Assembly (NCBI RefSeq): GCF_905475465.1
Contig: NC_062247.1
Coordinates: forward strand, 11,656,001-11,720,000
From: Pieris napi
Lineage: Eukaryota > Arthropoda > Insecta > Lepidoptera > Pieridae
Direction of reading: 5' to 3'
DNA: 64,000 nt
The notes beneath the pieces are model-generated. The model saw only the letters and a program-made list of their open reading frames with translations. It did not search any database and was not told the DNA's origin. This document shows, one piece after another, positions 1-12,115 of the stretch. Position 1 is the first letter of the stretch. Every line of letters starts with the position of its first letter. Made by a program: the position numbers and the translations under genes.

Positions 1-560
1 CATATTATATATAATACTAGCAGACCGGCCAAGCGTTGCTGTGGCTAAGATTTTTGTTATAATACATAGTAGTAAACTATTCAAGGGAAACGGTAGGAGA
101 ACACCAGTAATGGGGACCACCATGCTTTATTGGAAATTGTAGCTTATGTGAAACGTTGGTACTTTCAACACAGTGCCATCTGTTAGAATTATGACTATCA
201 AATAATAAACAAATATTTTGCAATAAAATAATATTGCGGGCATAAATTGAGATGTAAGCTATCCTATCTTTTAAGTTGGATCAAACTACACAGTTCGGTA
301 GTTTAGGAGTCCATAGCGGACAAACAACGTGACACATAATTTATATATATTAAGATTATATACAAGCGGACCCGACAGACTTTGTCCTGTATGATATTTC
401 AAGCAATTAGGATATTAAACATAGTTTGAAAGTACCGACTGACATCAGCCGGCTGATTTGTAAATCTAAACAACCCTGGTCGCCACTCAAACGGATACGA
501 AAAATTCATTAAAATTGGTGCAGCCGTTTAAGAGGAGTTTTGTGACATATTATATATAAA
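1..560 (+). repeat. dispersed repeat, copy 1 (RTE/Helitron-type tail)
   Basis: Positions 14-360 recur at 45575-45955 with roughly 90% identity by eye; both begin ACTAGCAGACCGGCCAAGCG and run to a TATATATTAAGATTA-type end. Positions 480-560 hold a separate tail ending in a GTGACATATTATATATA stretch, a style common at 3' ends of lepidopteran non-LTR elements. No reading frame is present. The exact family cannot be named from sequence alone. Confidence 0.7.
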
Positions 561-1189
561 TATATACATGCTTAATCTGATTCTTTTAACGAAAAGATAT
601 AAATAAGTAGTTATAAAGTGTGTCATATCAAGTTTCTTTTGAAATATTTCGTCTTTTTGACAAATTATGTTACATTTACTTAAAACTATAATTAGAGATC
701 CAATTCTTAAAGGTTATTAAGCATTTGCTAATCATTCCTTAGTGGCCCCACGAGAAGGGTCTGACATGCAACACGATAATCTACCAGTTAACATTAAAGG
801 AACAGACCGCAATATAAAACAACCCCAAGTTGTGCGTGACCACAAAGTCCGATTTATTTTCGTCTCGAGATTTGAATTTAGAATTTAATTTTCTTTTCAA
901 TGCCAATTCTTATATTGATTTTACTTTTTATAGGAGCGTGTCTTGAATTATTTTATCTTCAGATTGTATTTACGATATTAATATTAGTTTGTAATACAAT
1001 TTTGATAATTATGAAAAAAGTATTAGCGCAGCAAGCAAGCTTCGTTGCTCATGATTTGAAAGAAAATCTAAAAATATTTTTTTAGTAATTTTATGAAAAA
1101 AATTTAAGGTTAAGTCATGATTCTAGCGTCATATACAATGTTTAAGGTTTCCAACCAGAGCCAGGCACAGAGAGCTGATCAATTTAAAA
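561..1189. other. no gene seen
   Basis: AT-rich sequence. A 61-codon open frame at 900-1085 is hydrophobic by composition and has no recognisable motif; I regard it as chance. Confidence 0.5.
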
Positions 1190-1425
1190 CATTAATAATT
1201 ATTATTATTATTTATTGCAAGAATATGGTACAAATGTGTAATGTGGTACAATCGTAAGTTAGCATATTCTGCCACACACAATGGCGCGCAAATTAGTTTT
1301 TAAAGGAATTTTGCATTATTAGTAATATGAATTAGTCAATTCGTATATTGTAAAATTATTATTATATAATTATTATTCATTATAATATTTACAAATGTAT
1401 CGTACATATCATACGTTATTAAAGT
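1190..1425 (+). repeat. dispersed repeat, paired with 35938-36145
   Basis: A TTATTGCAAGAATATGGTAC start, the CCACACACAATGGCGCGCAA core and the TCGTACATATCATACGTTAT end are shared, in the same orientation, with 35938-36145. The copy here has extra AT-rich sequence near 1350-1390. Noncoding. Confidence 0.75.
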
Positions 1426-1477
1426 TATATCAACTACAGTGTCGACGCAAATAATAATTTATTCAATAATACATTTT

Positions 1478-1690
1478 TTACAAAAGTAATACACCAAGTC
1501 GATTTTTAAAGACTCTAGTCGGAAGATCTTTTAATTCTTTTGGTAAATTATTGTAAACCTTAATGGCCATAAAAAATGTATTTTTCCTAAACAGTTCCAG
1601 ATTGATTTTCGGCACAGGCAATTTAATTGTGTTATCTCCAAACAATAAATGAAATTTCAACAACAGACGTCTGTTATTATTTATAATCAA
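1478..1690 (-). pseudogene. LINE reverse transcriptase C-terminal fragment
   Basis: The minus-strand translation contains FFMAIKVYNNLPKELKDLP and then RVFKNRL. This is the pattern (hydrophobic-Y/W-N-x-LP, then an F-K-x-x-L helix) that closes the C-terminal tail of Jockey/CR1-like non-LTR retrotransposon polymerases. Only about 70 residues survive, with no catalytic blocks, so this is a dead 5'-truncated relic. The family assignment rests on this short tail motif. Confidence 0.55.
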
Positions 1691-2029
1691 AAATGAAATT
1701 ATTTTACCCTTATAAAATCACTTTATGTATGGGTGATTTTCTGATTAATTTGTAGTAATGATAAAGCTTAAATTTTAGTCTTTGACATTCCCTTGTGTTA
1801 GTAACCTAGTGCTAGTAAAGAGTCGTGTGTTCATATTAAAAATTAAAATTCAATTAATCTGTCGTTTAATACACAATTTAATAAACTACTTAGCGTGACT
1901 CAAATGAAGAGGCGATAAAATACTAGTATTCACTAGTACTTAGTTGTACTTATTAACACTACACGCAATACTCGTCGAGCGAGTTAGCTTATCTTGCCGA
2001 AGCCGTGTAAAAATTATTTGAACTATTAA

Positions 2030-2125
2030 GTATGAAGGTATGCAAGTATTTAATAAATTACCGTCTAAAATCCGTAATATTAGCGCGTTTAACCAATTCA
2101 AAGGGAAATTAAAGTTACATATCAC
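2030..2125 (+). pseudogene. LINE reverse transcriptase C-terminal fragment
   Basis: The plus-strand translation reads YEGMQVFNKLPSKIRNIS followed by FNQFKGKLKLHI, again the N-x-LP plus F-K-x-x-L closing motif of Jockey/CR1-like reverse transcriptases. It is in the opposite orientation to the relic at 1478-1690 and is followed, about 200 bp on, by a matching LINE 3' tail (2320-2450). So it is probably the remains of one truncated insertion on the plus strand. Confidence 0.55.
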
Positions 2126-2319
2126 AATTAGCCTAGTAGACTAAAATTAGGATGGCTGATGGCGACGTGTATTTATTTCATTCACATAATATATTAAGTA
2201 TCTCATATAAAAAAAATACATTTTTGTAATGAAAAATTAAGTTCTTTATACATTACTTATTTAGTACTAGTATACAGATAATATGTGTTTTTGCACTTCT
2301 TGCTTACCTTATGTAATTT

Positions 2320-2450
2320 TTTTTTGTCACCTTGGTTGCCTGGAAAACATCGCTCGATAACGATAAGGCTGCCAGTTGCCCTCCTTTTCATTTAATTCAA
2401 TTGTATTATATTTTTGTATCCAACGAAGTGTTAATAACTAAAAATTAATA
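2320..2450 (+). repeat. LINE 3' tail with GATAAGGC motif
   Basis: Contains TTGCCTGGAAAACATCGCTC, CGATAAGGCTGCCAGTTGC and CAACGAAGTGTTAATAA. The same string of motifs occurs at 55290-55420 (plus) and, degenerate and inverted, at 32740-32870. I recognise it as a 3' end very common among lepidopteran LINEs; it likely belongs with the coding relic just upstream. Confidence 0.7.
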
Positions 2451-3897
2451 TAAAAAAAACCACTCCATAGACGAGCCACTGCCAAAAGGCTTGCGAGTTG
2501 CTCGTTTACAAACACACACAGTTGTTGTTCATGCGACTATGTGAGAAGAAAAGCCAGAACCTTGGTTGAAAACCACATTTCCCGACGTTGATTTCACAGA
2601 GGATCAATACCACTATGTACGCGGTTACCTCTGTACATTTTTAATGACTAACATACCTTTAGGCAACAATATTGTGCACTTAATACAGTATTCCCGTATG
2701 TCTGCGACCTTTATCCATTGAAACCTAATTTCCCAAGGGTATGCGCCCGCAAACTAGCCCTAACTTAAGATGGGTATTGATGTTAATATTGACACTTGTT
2801 CAGAGTTTTAACAAAATTGATTTATATATTTTTATTTTATATTAATAGAGATTCTTTTATTATTATAATAAATACTCATAATGTCTCATTCTAATCACGA
2901 GATAATGTTTGATATTGGTCCAGTATTTTTTTATTTATGAGTAATCTTACAGCTACACATAAATATATTACAAAGGAAAACACTTAGACAATATACAAAG
3001 TCAAAACAGATTACAAAATATACAAAATAGAAAACCTAAGTCAATTAAATATATAAATAATATATACAAAAAAAAATTAAACAAACTTCAACTTAATATT
3101 TTAAAGAAAAAATACTGCTAAATAGTCAAAGTCGTCACGCTCTTTAAATATTTCCTCACGCCCTCTTTGGTAAGGTGGAAAATGTCTACATTTTCATAAA
3201 TTGTATTGTAGTTAGCTAAAAACCGATACATTCGCGAATTACGCAGATAATGCGGGTTATTTTTGAGTGATATTTTTTGAGTTTATTCATTACCAACATT
3301 ACATATACATTTTTTTTCTACGACTACAGATTGTATATAATAGACATCAACTGTCATGCGTTATAAATTAATTACTATATTTTTTTAAAGCTATATTTTA
3401 ATGGCCTAGAAGCGTGAGTATGTCCCTGACTTCGATTGAGGTCGTGAGTTCTCAGAATATGATTTCTATGATAAATTATATTTTATTAATAGGTGTAAAA
3501 TAGATACCGGTAATAGACTACCCGAAATTAGGCACATCCAGTTTCGTGCGTATCGAATTCCATAACAACTGCATAGTGAAATATTAATATACCAATAAAT
3601 AATTTAATACACAGTAAATAAATCACTCAGGAATAGTGGCTTCAAAGGGCTGAAATCCCGGTACAATTGACAAGATTGGAAGTAGCCATTCGAACTAAAG
3701 TTGGAAAGTATAAATCCTAGATATCCCTGCAAAGTTTTATTGTATTGAAAAACAATGAAACGCAAACATTTTACTAAACAGTTTAATTTTTTTTCTATGC
3801 TTAGAATGAATGGGAATAAATTTATCTCTTTCTGACTTAACACGCCTAAAAGTGACAATCATGAAATAAATGGTTTATTATTAATTCGACTTGGATC
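2451..3897. other. no gene seen; AT-rich
   Basis: AT-rich DNA. The stretch 2930-3070 (TTATTTATGAGTAATCTTAC then runs of ATATACAAA) resembles an inverted LINE 3' end and is similar in style to 34085-34215 and 49430-49560. The 84-codon minus frame at 3604-3858 shows no motif. Confidence 0.5.
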
Positions 3898-4050
3898 CAA
3901 ATTGGTACGCACTTACCTTGAAGATAAGAGCGTACCAATTTTTAAAAGGCCGGCAACGCACTTGCGAGCCTTCTGGCAATGTGAGTGTCCATGGCCGGCG
4001 GTATCACTCAACATCGGGTGAGCATTCTGCCCGTTTGCCTCCTGCCTCTG
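3898..4050 (+). repeat. short repeat of the GGCCGGCAACGCAC family
   Basis: Contains AAGAGCGTACCAATTTTTAA, GGCCGGCAACGCACTTGCGA, TGTCCATGGCCGGCGGTATC and GCCCGTTTGCCTCCTG in order. Other copies lie at 8505-8582 (inverted), 14868-15030, 15210-15350, 29208-29350, 30505-30655 and 34595-34720. The related, inverted sequence forms the last codons and 3' end of the LINE at 36309-38160. Confidence 0.8.
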
Positions 4051-4229
4051 AAAGTAACACGGGTATGTAGGATCCAGATAGACAAATACAAAGCCAAAGT
4101 CTCTGTTGTTCAGAGACTGGGTGAGCAATACCCATATCGGGTAGTTCCAACAAGGCTGCGTTAGGCTCCGGGGTCGCTTCCACATTCTACTGGAGCAGTA
4201 TTTTTTCTTTACGGAGGGAGAACCTTTTT

Positions 4230-4390
4230 ATGTCAGACAAGTTCGTGATCAGTCTTCTGTCGGAGACATACTGGTTGTCGTACGAGCGAGTGTTAGATAA
4301 AGTGAGCGCATAAACATAAAGTCTATTGGTGGACAGCCGTGGGACGACCTCAGGGATGAGAGTCGCACGCTTAATCCACAAGTCAACAAC
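4230..4390 (-). repeat. tRNA-derived SINE, degenerate (Metulj/HaSE type)
   Basis: Inverted and diverged copy of the SINE described at 18650-18935. The conserved strings here are CGACCTCAGGGATGAGAGTC near the tRNA-like head and GCGAGTGTTAGATAAAGTG in the body. Much of the 3' half is unrecognisable. Confidence 0.6.
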
Positions 4391-6734
4391 AAACAAAAGT
4401 GATTTTATGCAATTTTTAAGCTATTCCATAGATTTTATCGCGGGATTGGAGCGCGGCGACCGAATCAAGAAATTCCGTAACGAAATAAACCTAACACTCG
4501 ATGACGTAATATAGGTGCGGCCAATACGCGTTAGAGCGGGACAGGACGCATACTGCGTCTCACATCGGTTTAGCGTGATCGGATAGGCGTGTTAGTCTGA
4601 GTCTTATATCAAAGAAGAAAAAAAATACTGCAAAAAATTAATAAATAATTATATTACATAAGTTTCCCCGAGTGCCACACGTATTTTTTGTATCCCTGTT
4701 TTTATTTAAATATTTTTATTAAAAAGAATAACGAATGGATTAGATGGAGTAAATAAGAAAATCATAAGATGTTCAACAGAATGATACTGTTGTAAGTGGA
4801 TAGGATGATATATAAATATATAGGATGAGTATGAGTTTCAATTTTTAAATATTATGTAATTAATCTAATAGTGTATATATAAAATAAAAATCATTATTAA
4901 ACTAACTCATTGTGCGTGAATGCCAAAAAAATTAAAGGAAAGAAGAAATCAAATTATGTTTACTTTTAAAGGCAACACTTGTTTTTAAATAGTTCGTTAT
5001 ATAGGTACATATAGGGTATTGTATTGTACTTGACACAAGTGTCTAAGACACACCAGTTGATTACACTTTACAGTATGAGTACTTGTTAATTACACAATGT
5101 GGTTAAAATTTATTAGCAATGCTCTTCATAGAAGTATTAGTGTAGGCTTTTGTACAAGCATTCTAGTACATGTAATACGATAACGTGACGTGAAGTTACC
5201 ATTAGCGGTATGAAAAACATTTTACCTGTTCGAAGCGCAAAGCCTATTGAAAACAATGCCTGCATGCAAAAAATATACCAACGTCATTGAATAAAATATT
5301 GAGTTTAATTTTTTATAAAGATTTGTAATGCCACATAAACGTGTATCAACGCTGAAGCTGAATGTTCGAATTATCTGTATGAAGTGCTTTAAAATTTATA
5401 CCTATTGGGTATTAACAGAATACTCACAAAAAAAAAAATATGATTTAAAAAGTATTTTGACGGTATTCGTCTATAAAAACGAATTTAAAAAATATTATTT
5501 CTTGTATTTACGAGTCATGTAGAGTAAAAATAAAATCCTATATTATTTAGAGCATCCCGATGGCCCAGGAACCGAACATTTTGGTCCTTCGAGCCGGATT
5601 TGAACCACATGGATTTTAATATATCCTCGGATTTTTTTAATGAATATTCCATCCTACTCTTCCTTATTGTTATACTTCTAGATGTTATACTTATACTATA
5701 ATTGAATGATGTTTTAATGAATTTGATTAATAGAAAAGTACGCATAAACAATTAAATAAGTCAGTCAAAGAAAAACAATGTTTAATAAGTAAAAAATATC
5801 GCTAGGCGGTGTATTTTAGTTTATTTTCAACCACTTCTACCTTGTATCTAGGGTAAAGTTGGCTCAGGTGTACATTTAGAGGCTCCTCGAATCCCAGTTT
5901 CCAAGTAATCAACGAGGCAAAAGGAAAGCGGAAAACGCTATGTAAGTTAACCTGACTTCTGAAGTTTTCTGAACTACAACGGTTGAAATAAGAAATGCGG
6001 GGAAATTGCTTTTAAAATTATGCATAAATGTCATATACTTTATATATTTATATTGTTTATAGCTATTTAGTACGATTAAATACATATCTGGTGTATACAA
6101 GGTTACTCACAGTCATTAATTTGTGAACATTGATTAAAAAAAAAAAAAACTGGCTAAGACAACCTAGTAAGCACGAGATTCTGAATTCTGGCACTGTGTT
6201 CCAAACTTAACTATAAACCTATGTAATATTTTTATTTTCTTACTCAATTAAAACTTCGAACGAGTAATGATACAATTTTGCTAAAGAGAAGTAAGCCACA
6301 CATTCTACACATTCCTTTACATAAACTATGAAATATTTAACACTATTGTTCCACGATCCGTATTATATCCGAAATTTAGCCGAGTCATAACTTCAATATA
6401 GCCCAAGCGAAACTAATTTCTGGTCCAGCGAATCGCAAACATTTTGAGACTTCCTGCGAGGAATCGAGATCGGCCACTTGCTCAAGTGTAAAGAGATCAA
6501 ATTATCGTATCGTTTCAGAGATTTTTATAGCCTTTTAACTGTGACGGCAAATAATTCTTCTGTTTGTTTAGATAGAAGATAACTAACTTGCTCTTTTCTA
6601 ATATTGGAACCCAGAAATGTACTGCCTTTTGCCTCAGGAGGGTGTAAGCAACCTGAACTGAAGAAGGCATGTTAATTTTTGAATAAAACGCTTTTCACCT
6701 TTGCAGGGAATGCTCTTTCAAATTCTAATTCAAA
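4391..6734. other. no gene seen
   Basis: About 2.3 kb of AT-rich DNA. Open frames of 60-78 codons (4326-4514, 5328-5522, 5515-5751, 5909-6100) have no recognisable domain, no signal peptide and no partner exon. No RNA gene was seen. Confidence 0.5.
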
Positions 6735-7210
6735 AATCATTTAATCATATAGGTAACACATTGTACACTTATGACTCGTCAGGAAAGAAATACATATTAA
6801 TGCTTCTAATTTTACATTTAGTGCCAGTTCTCAAATCAAGGGCGTAGAACGGAAGAGAAGAACTGGCAATAAACTCTCCGGCACTCTTTTTAATCGCCAT
6901 GTTTTTTTTACACAACGTTTGTAAGGAGCTGCAACCATTACACCATGACATCTTAAGTAATTAATAATAATATAAATTGAAAACAAAGACTTGTCCTCTG
7001 TCAGCAGGAGGCATGGTGAAATAGGAGCACGCACTTACATTCTCGTGGGAACAACACGCAAACACATAGTCGAAAAAATTAACATCGCCGTATACACGAA
7101 TTCAAGTACGACCAGTCACCACAAGTAGCACCCGTTCACGGAGTATGACGCATGGCCAGCCATCGGCCCCCTTGCCATATTTTAAGGAGAGAGACAACCC
7201 GACGCCCTTT
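6735..7210 (-). repeat. long dispersed repeat, family with AACTGGCAGTAAATG core
   Basis: Inverted copy of a recurrent ~0.4-kb repeat. In its own orientation the marks are GTGCGTGCTCCTATTTCACC, GAGGACAAGTCTTTGTTTTC, a TTAATTACTTAAGATGTC block, GGTGTAATGGTTGCAGCTCC and GATTTGAGAACTGGCAC. Copies: 14145-14250, 17565-17730, 18175-18570, 29925-30385 (all inverted), 22165-24150 (split by a transposon) and 43930-44155 (plus). This copy and 29925-30385 carry an extra upstream block with GGCCAGC(C/A)ATCGGCCCCC. Noncoding; probably a SINE or non-autonomous element, class uncertain. Confidence 0.75.
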
Positions 7211-7384
7211 CTCTTATGACTCGCAGTTTTTCCATCATTATTTGGTGGGCTCCAGCAGCCTTCATAGAGAAGTAGGGAAGGGTATGACGGGTCTGGGCGT
7301 TACTGCATACGATGTTTTGCATTTTCTGAGAAGATTTACTATGGTAATATATATATATTTTTTTACCATAGGAAAGTAGAGATT

Positions 7385-7930
7385 TCAACGAACTGAAAGC
7401 ACTCCAACTTTTTGAAAAAAGCTGAAATTTTGACGTCAGAATTTTCGATTGAAAATTAGGGTGTTTTTTCGATATTAATTCAAAATAAGGTGAAAAAATT
7501 AATATTTTTAATCAAATAAATTACAGTATATTTGGGACATAATAAGGTAAGTTTTCACCAAATTTCGTTTAAAAAAATAAATTTTTGTAAAAGATAAAAA
7601 TAAAAAACCAAAAACTTGGTTTTTTGAATTTTTCACACCAATTTTGAGGTTATGTGAAAAATGTGTAAATACAAAAGTTTTAGATCTTTTTATTACCTAC
7701 AACTTTGCCATTTAACTTTCTTCGATAGGACTTTTAGTTTTGCCGGAAATCGAGATAAACCGTTTTTTACCCTTAAAACTCCCCCCCCCCCCCCACCCCT
7801 TCCCGACCTCAGATCGACCGTAATTTATTTTTCCTTTCATTTTGAGCATATTCCCCTGCTTTTCTAATGGGTTTCATCCTACTGTAATTTTTTTCACTTT
7901 TTATTTATTTTGAAGGCTATCTGCACTGGT
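7385..7930. repeat. probable dispersed noncoding element with 14-C run
   Basis: Contains TTAGTTTTGCCGGAAATCGA, then AACCGTTTTTTACCCTTAAA, then an uninterrupted run of 14 C at 7781-7794, followed by CCCCTTCCCGACCTCAGATC. I recall similar text from repeats in insect genomes but there is no second copy in this window. The C-run is the strongest homopolymer of that base here. Confidence 0.35.
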
Positions 7931-8174
7931 CTACTATAGAAATTATATTTTTAAAACTAAAATTTCGTAAAAACAATTTATGAAATATTAGTATTTTATA
8001 TTTTATGAATAATAATTTAATTTTTACTATCGAAGAAAGAAATTAAATTTATTTGTATAAATATTCGGCACTTTTAAAATTTTAATGACACTTACATTTA
8101 TTAAATTCCTAGTCTCGGAAAAATAAAGTTTTAGATTTGTATAAATATGAACAAGAGTTAAAAATTAGTTTGCC

Positions 8175-8859
8175 AAAGAAGTTTCACTTCTGACATGTGT
8201 ACTTTGTACGCACGCACTTTTTAACTGTTTTGAGTTTGTTGACCACTAATTAAATCGTTCTGACTATAGGATCAATTTCACTCCTAACTGGATTATGAGC
8301 AAACTAGTTGGTGTTGTCAACCCTGCAATTCAATTACGATCAGAAGCGATTATATATGCATTACACATGTATAGATAAGAAACTAGAATTTATCCTAATA
8401 GTATTCCTATATATTTGAAGGACCCATGTATTTATTACAATTAATATAAGTCATATTCACACAGAATCAGATATTTTATTTATTTTTTCAGATATTTTTA
8501 TAGAACGGGGGGCAAACGGGCAGGGGGCTCACCTGATGTTAAGTGATACCCGCCGCCCATGGACACACTCAATGCCAGAGGGTAGAAATTATTAAATAAA
8601 TACTTGCGTAAGTTATGCATGACGTAACAAGATAAAAATCAAAATTTTATTCTAAAATTGTAAAGAAACGACACTAACAATAGAAAAAACTAAAACGTTG
8701 AATATAGCTAACTTCAGGGTGTCGGTTTATTGAGACCGTGTGCGCGCGCATCGAAAAAAATTTTCTCTCATAAATTTTTCCTAACGCGCCAAAACAAGTA
8801 TAACTTAAAAAAAAAATATGCGTGTATTAGTGTACACACGTTAGAAGTAAAACTTCTTT
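8175..8859. mobile_element. MITE-like element with ~40-bp inverted ends
   Basis: The left end AAAGAAGTTTCACTTCTGAC followed by ATGTGTACTTTGTACGCAC is matched in inverse at 8822-8859 (GTGTATTAGTGTACACACG, then TTAGAAGTAAAACTTCTTT), imperfectly. The inside has no long frame and includes a partial inverted short repeat at 8505-8582. Pieces of the same family recur at 11758-12115, 59830-60120 and, as one end only, 49353-49398. It is probably a non-autonomous DNA transposon. Confidence 0.55.
8505..8582 (-). repeat. GGCCGGCAACGCAC-family repeat, 3' half
   Basis: Reads GGGGGGCAAACGGGCAGGGG then GCTCACCTGATGTTAAGTGA and CCCGCCGCCCATGGACACAC, the exact inverse of the 3' half of the repeat at 3898. 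It lies within the MITE-like element. Confidence 0.8.
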
Positions 8860-10465
8860 ATGACCTTATTTTTCGAAAAATTATCTATATGCAACTAACT
8901 TTACAGAAATTGGTTAAATAAAGTTAAATTAGATAAAGTTTAACAAAAGGCTTTTAATATCACAGACTTGAATACAAATAATACAATTATTTCATTTTAC
9001 CTTATTACCACTAAGATTATTACAGAATTTCATAAATTGTAATATAATTTTTAGTATCATTCTTATAGTTATTATAAATTTTTGTTATTAATGGTTTAGA
9101 ATCTCTTCGAATCAACCGTGGTAGGGACGAGAAAAAGACGCGCGTAACGGTCAAATGTGACGCGTAACCGAAACATGTGACGCACACATAAATGTTATCC
9201 GGTTCCAAACATCCAACACACTGTTGCGGGCAAACCAATAGTTTAGATGGGACGACCGTTAATATTTCCGTTTGGCATAAATTTGCAAACCAATCTATCA
9301 ACCAGACGACGGATATTTTTCATCTTAATAGGAAGACACATATGTAAAACGTAACGTAACGTACGAACGTTCCAGTTACAAACATACAATACTGTTACGA
9401 AGACAAACGGACCTTATTAACATGGAAATTTAATACATATTAATATCGCATAGTTCCTGTAATTGTGTTATCGTAACATTTATCAGTTTTATTTATTGTG
9501 TAATTATCTGCCCGCAGTGCATTCGATTGTTAAGCACACATGTCCATAAATTATTCGGACCACATGAAAGATGGTGTATCTGTTTAAATAATGGGACTTA
9601 TTACAATGGTTCAATTAGGGCCCCATTCTGTGGGTCAACTTCCACTGCCTTTTGTTGTCGAGAAAATCGTCGGCAGCCACGAGGTCTAAAATGCAGTGGT
9701 ATCCTTCTGTGAGCAAGGGAGGCATCAAAGGAGAGAGAGGGAGAGCGCTATAGAACGAATCTTAGGGTAAGAAGTCGCGGAGCAAATAGTAGATAGTAGC
9801 TTAGAGTTTAAAAAGCTATGCCGTTGCTGCCCCATTCCAGTGACCATTTGCTGTTTGAATTTGCAGTGGGTATTGCTTACCCAGTCTATGAATATCACAT
9901 ATTCTGGTGTCGGTCGAGTCCCACATACCCCTGCAACTTTAAGGGACAAATGCATTTTCACCTCGGACCCTGTTTTTCATTCCCCAATGAAAAACAGGTA
10001 TATATATATTTAGTATAGCTTAACAATATATAATGCTAAAAAAATTGTTATAAACAAAGTATAAATATTTTATTAACTTTTATGGCACGATCTTGTTAAA
10101 TATGAATGTAAGAAAGGCTCTACGATGCGAATTTTTTTTACGACCATTATTTAAACATTTTTTTTCACTTACAATTAAGACGGTAGTTCGAGAAAATTTC
10201 GTTAGTTAACAATTGTTTAACTTGTTGAAAAATTAACTTTAAGTAAAATTTCCAACGCGAATAAATTAATTATAGTGTTCAGAACACACCATAATTTTGT
10301 CAAATTTAAAAAAAAATATGCAATACCTTAAATAAATTAATTAATGTGCCGTAGTCGTGTCGTATAAATAATGGAGATAGAGTTCCGGGAGCTAAGAGTT
10401 TTTTATTGGAAATTTCCTCTTCTTTCAGAATCTTTTTTTTAAATTTCTTAAATATTAATAATGGC
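8860..10465. other. no gene seen
   Basis: Small frames only (9020-9301 minus, 93 codons; 9527-9712 plus; 9725-9961 minus), none with a recognisable motif. A purine-rich GAGAGAGAGGGAGAG tract lies at 9730-9745. CGTAACGTAACGTAC at 9345-9365 is a short local repeat. Confidence 0.5.
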
Positions 10466-10524
10466 AAATGGCATTTCGTTTTTTGCCAATTTGTTAAATA
10501 TTGGCAAAAAACGAAATGCCATTT
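10466..10524. repeat. perfect 25-bp hairpin
   Basis: The arm at 10466-10490 begins AAATGGCATTTCG and the arm at 10500-10524 ends CGAAATGCCATTT. They are exact reverse complements of 25 bp with a 9-base loop (TTGTTAAAT). The flanks are T-rich. Could be a tiny MITE relic or an RNA hairpin; nothing here decides. Confidence 0.9.
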
Positions 10525-11757
10525 TTTTTTCATCTTTAATTGTATATATAACTTTTGCAATTTTTTATGTGCTAATACACGCTTTTGGCACATTCTATTT
10601 TCTAGGCGTCATTCCGGATCCAATGAGCTATCGCACATAATTTTAAGAGCAGTATCTCTATTTTGTACCATTTTCAACTTGTTGACTAGACTATATTGCT
10701 AGACAACGCCAAGATCGAAAAAATTTAGAAGACGCCTTGGTCGAAAGACGAGCTGTAAATATAACCATTTGCCGATAATGTATAGATAGACACTAATATA
10801 CAGTATTTACAATATTCTTAACCTTATGTAGATAATAATAATTAAGGTAATAATTATGGTAATAATAATTACACATTGATAAATAGAAAACAAATTTTAA
10901 AAGTAAGGTCCCTGTGACATTGTACCTTTAACGCTGGTAGCATTTCCTCGCTGTATTGCGATACAGATTTGTTGAGCGAGGAAAGCACCAGCTCTGGGGT
11001 CACCGGTACTATCTAACAACTTAAATTTTCACTTTCATATTATATTACTTTATTCAAATACAGCAGATAAGTTAAACTGCATTAACGGATTTTTTATTTA
11101 GTTTAACTGAAATAATTTAAACCTTAGCAAATTGCTGTTCTTAAGAAGCAAAACTATTTTGACGAATGAATTAATAAAAAATATCAACAAAATTCAATAA
11201 CATCTAATTTTACCGATGTCCATTATTTTTTGTTACACTCCAGTGCGTATAAATATTTAACATTTATTGACCTTTTCGGGTCAACACATAAGAGGGTCAT
11301 TTTTATAAATAGTGAAAGGGTAAAGGATAAGTCGACAGATACAACGTTTGTGCATTTACCAGTGTGATTAAGTGGACAATGGGTTGCCATTAATGCTTTT
11401 ACTGGGATATCATATATTTGGCTTTTAAAGTTACAAATCTGTATATTATATACAGCCATAAATTATTTTCATTTACATATACAACATTTGTTTAAGTTTA
11501 AATTTTACATATTGTTTATATAAAATCATTAATTGAAGGGACTTACTTACTAATGTATGTATATAAATATAACACCCATATAATTTTATCATTTTAAACT
11601 TAATAAAATATTAAGAACTGTCCATTCATTATCATAATTGGTAAATGAATCATTTACATCTAGAGTCAGTCAGATAATCAGTTACCGACTGGGTCTTTCG
11701 TGCATATCACTTACCATCAGCCTCCTGGCCGTTTCCCTCCTATTACATTAAAAAAAG
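10525..11757. other. no gene seen; partial repeat at 11700
   Basis: AT-rich. The 78-codon minus frame 11223-11459 has no recognised motif. Positions 11707-11745 (CATATCACTTACCATCAGCC then TCCTGGCCGTTTCCCTCC) are a remnant of the GGCCGGCAACGCAC-family 3' end. Confidence 0.5.
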
Positions 11758-12115
11758 GGCGCGTGTACTTATGTACGCGCGTAAGAAGTTATACTTCTTT
11801 GGCATTATTAAAAATAGTTTTTAAATGCATGAAAATAATTAATTACAATTAAATAATCAAAGACTGGGAAAGGAGTCATTATAGTCAATAAAGTTAATTA
11901 TACATTTGAAAAATTAAATAAAAATATATTTATTATTATTCTCTTACATTAAGTGTAACATAAATTCTATTATTATTCGAATGTTGTATTTAAATTATGT
12001 CCAATGCCGTAGCATCTTGCGTGGGCAACTTCATTCTGTGTCACGGTGAGCGCGCATCGTAAAATTTCACTCTCATCAATTTTTCATAACGCGCCTAAAG
12101 AAGTATAACTTCAAA
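11758..12115. mobile_element. MITE-like element, family of 8175-8859
   Basis: The left end (GGGCGCGTGTACTTATGTAC, GCGCGTAAGAAGTTATACTTC) and right end (TAACGCGCC, TAAAGAAGTATAACTTC) are related in inverse to each other. They also match the right part of the element at 8175, including GAGCGCGCATCGTAAAATTT here against TGCGCGCGCATCG there. The interior is AT-rich and noncoding. Exact borders are uncertain. Confidence 0.45.

Noticed and set aside
1200..1215. A CRISPR-like or satellite array from ATT repeats
   Set aside because: Only a short trinucleotide run; no spacer-repeat pattern. CRISPR is not expected in an animal genome.
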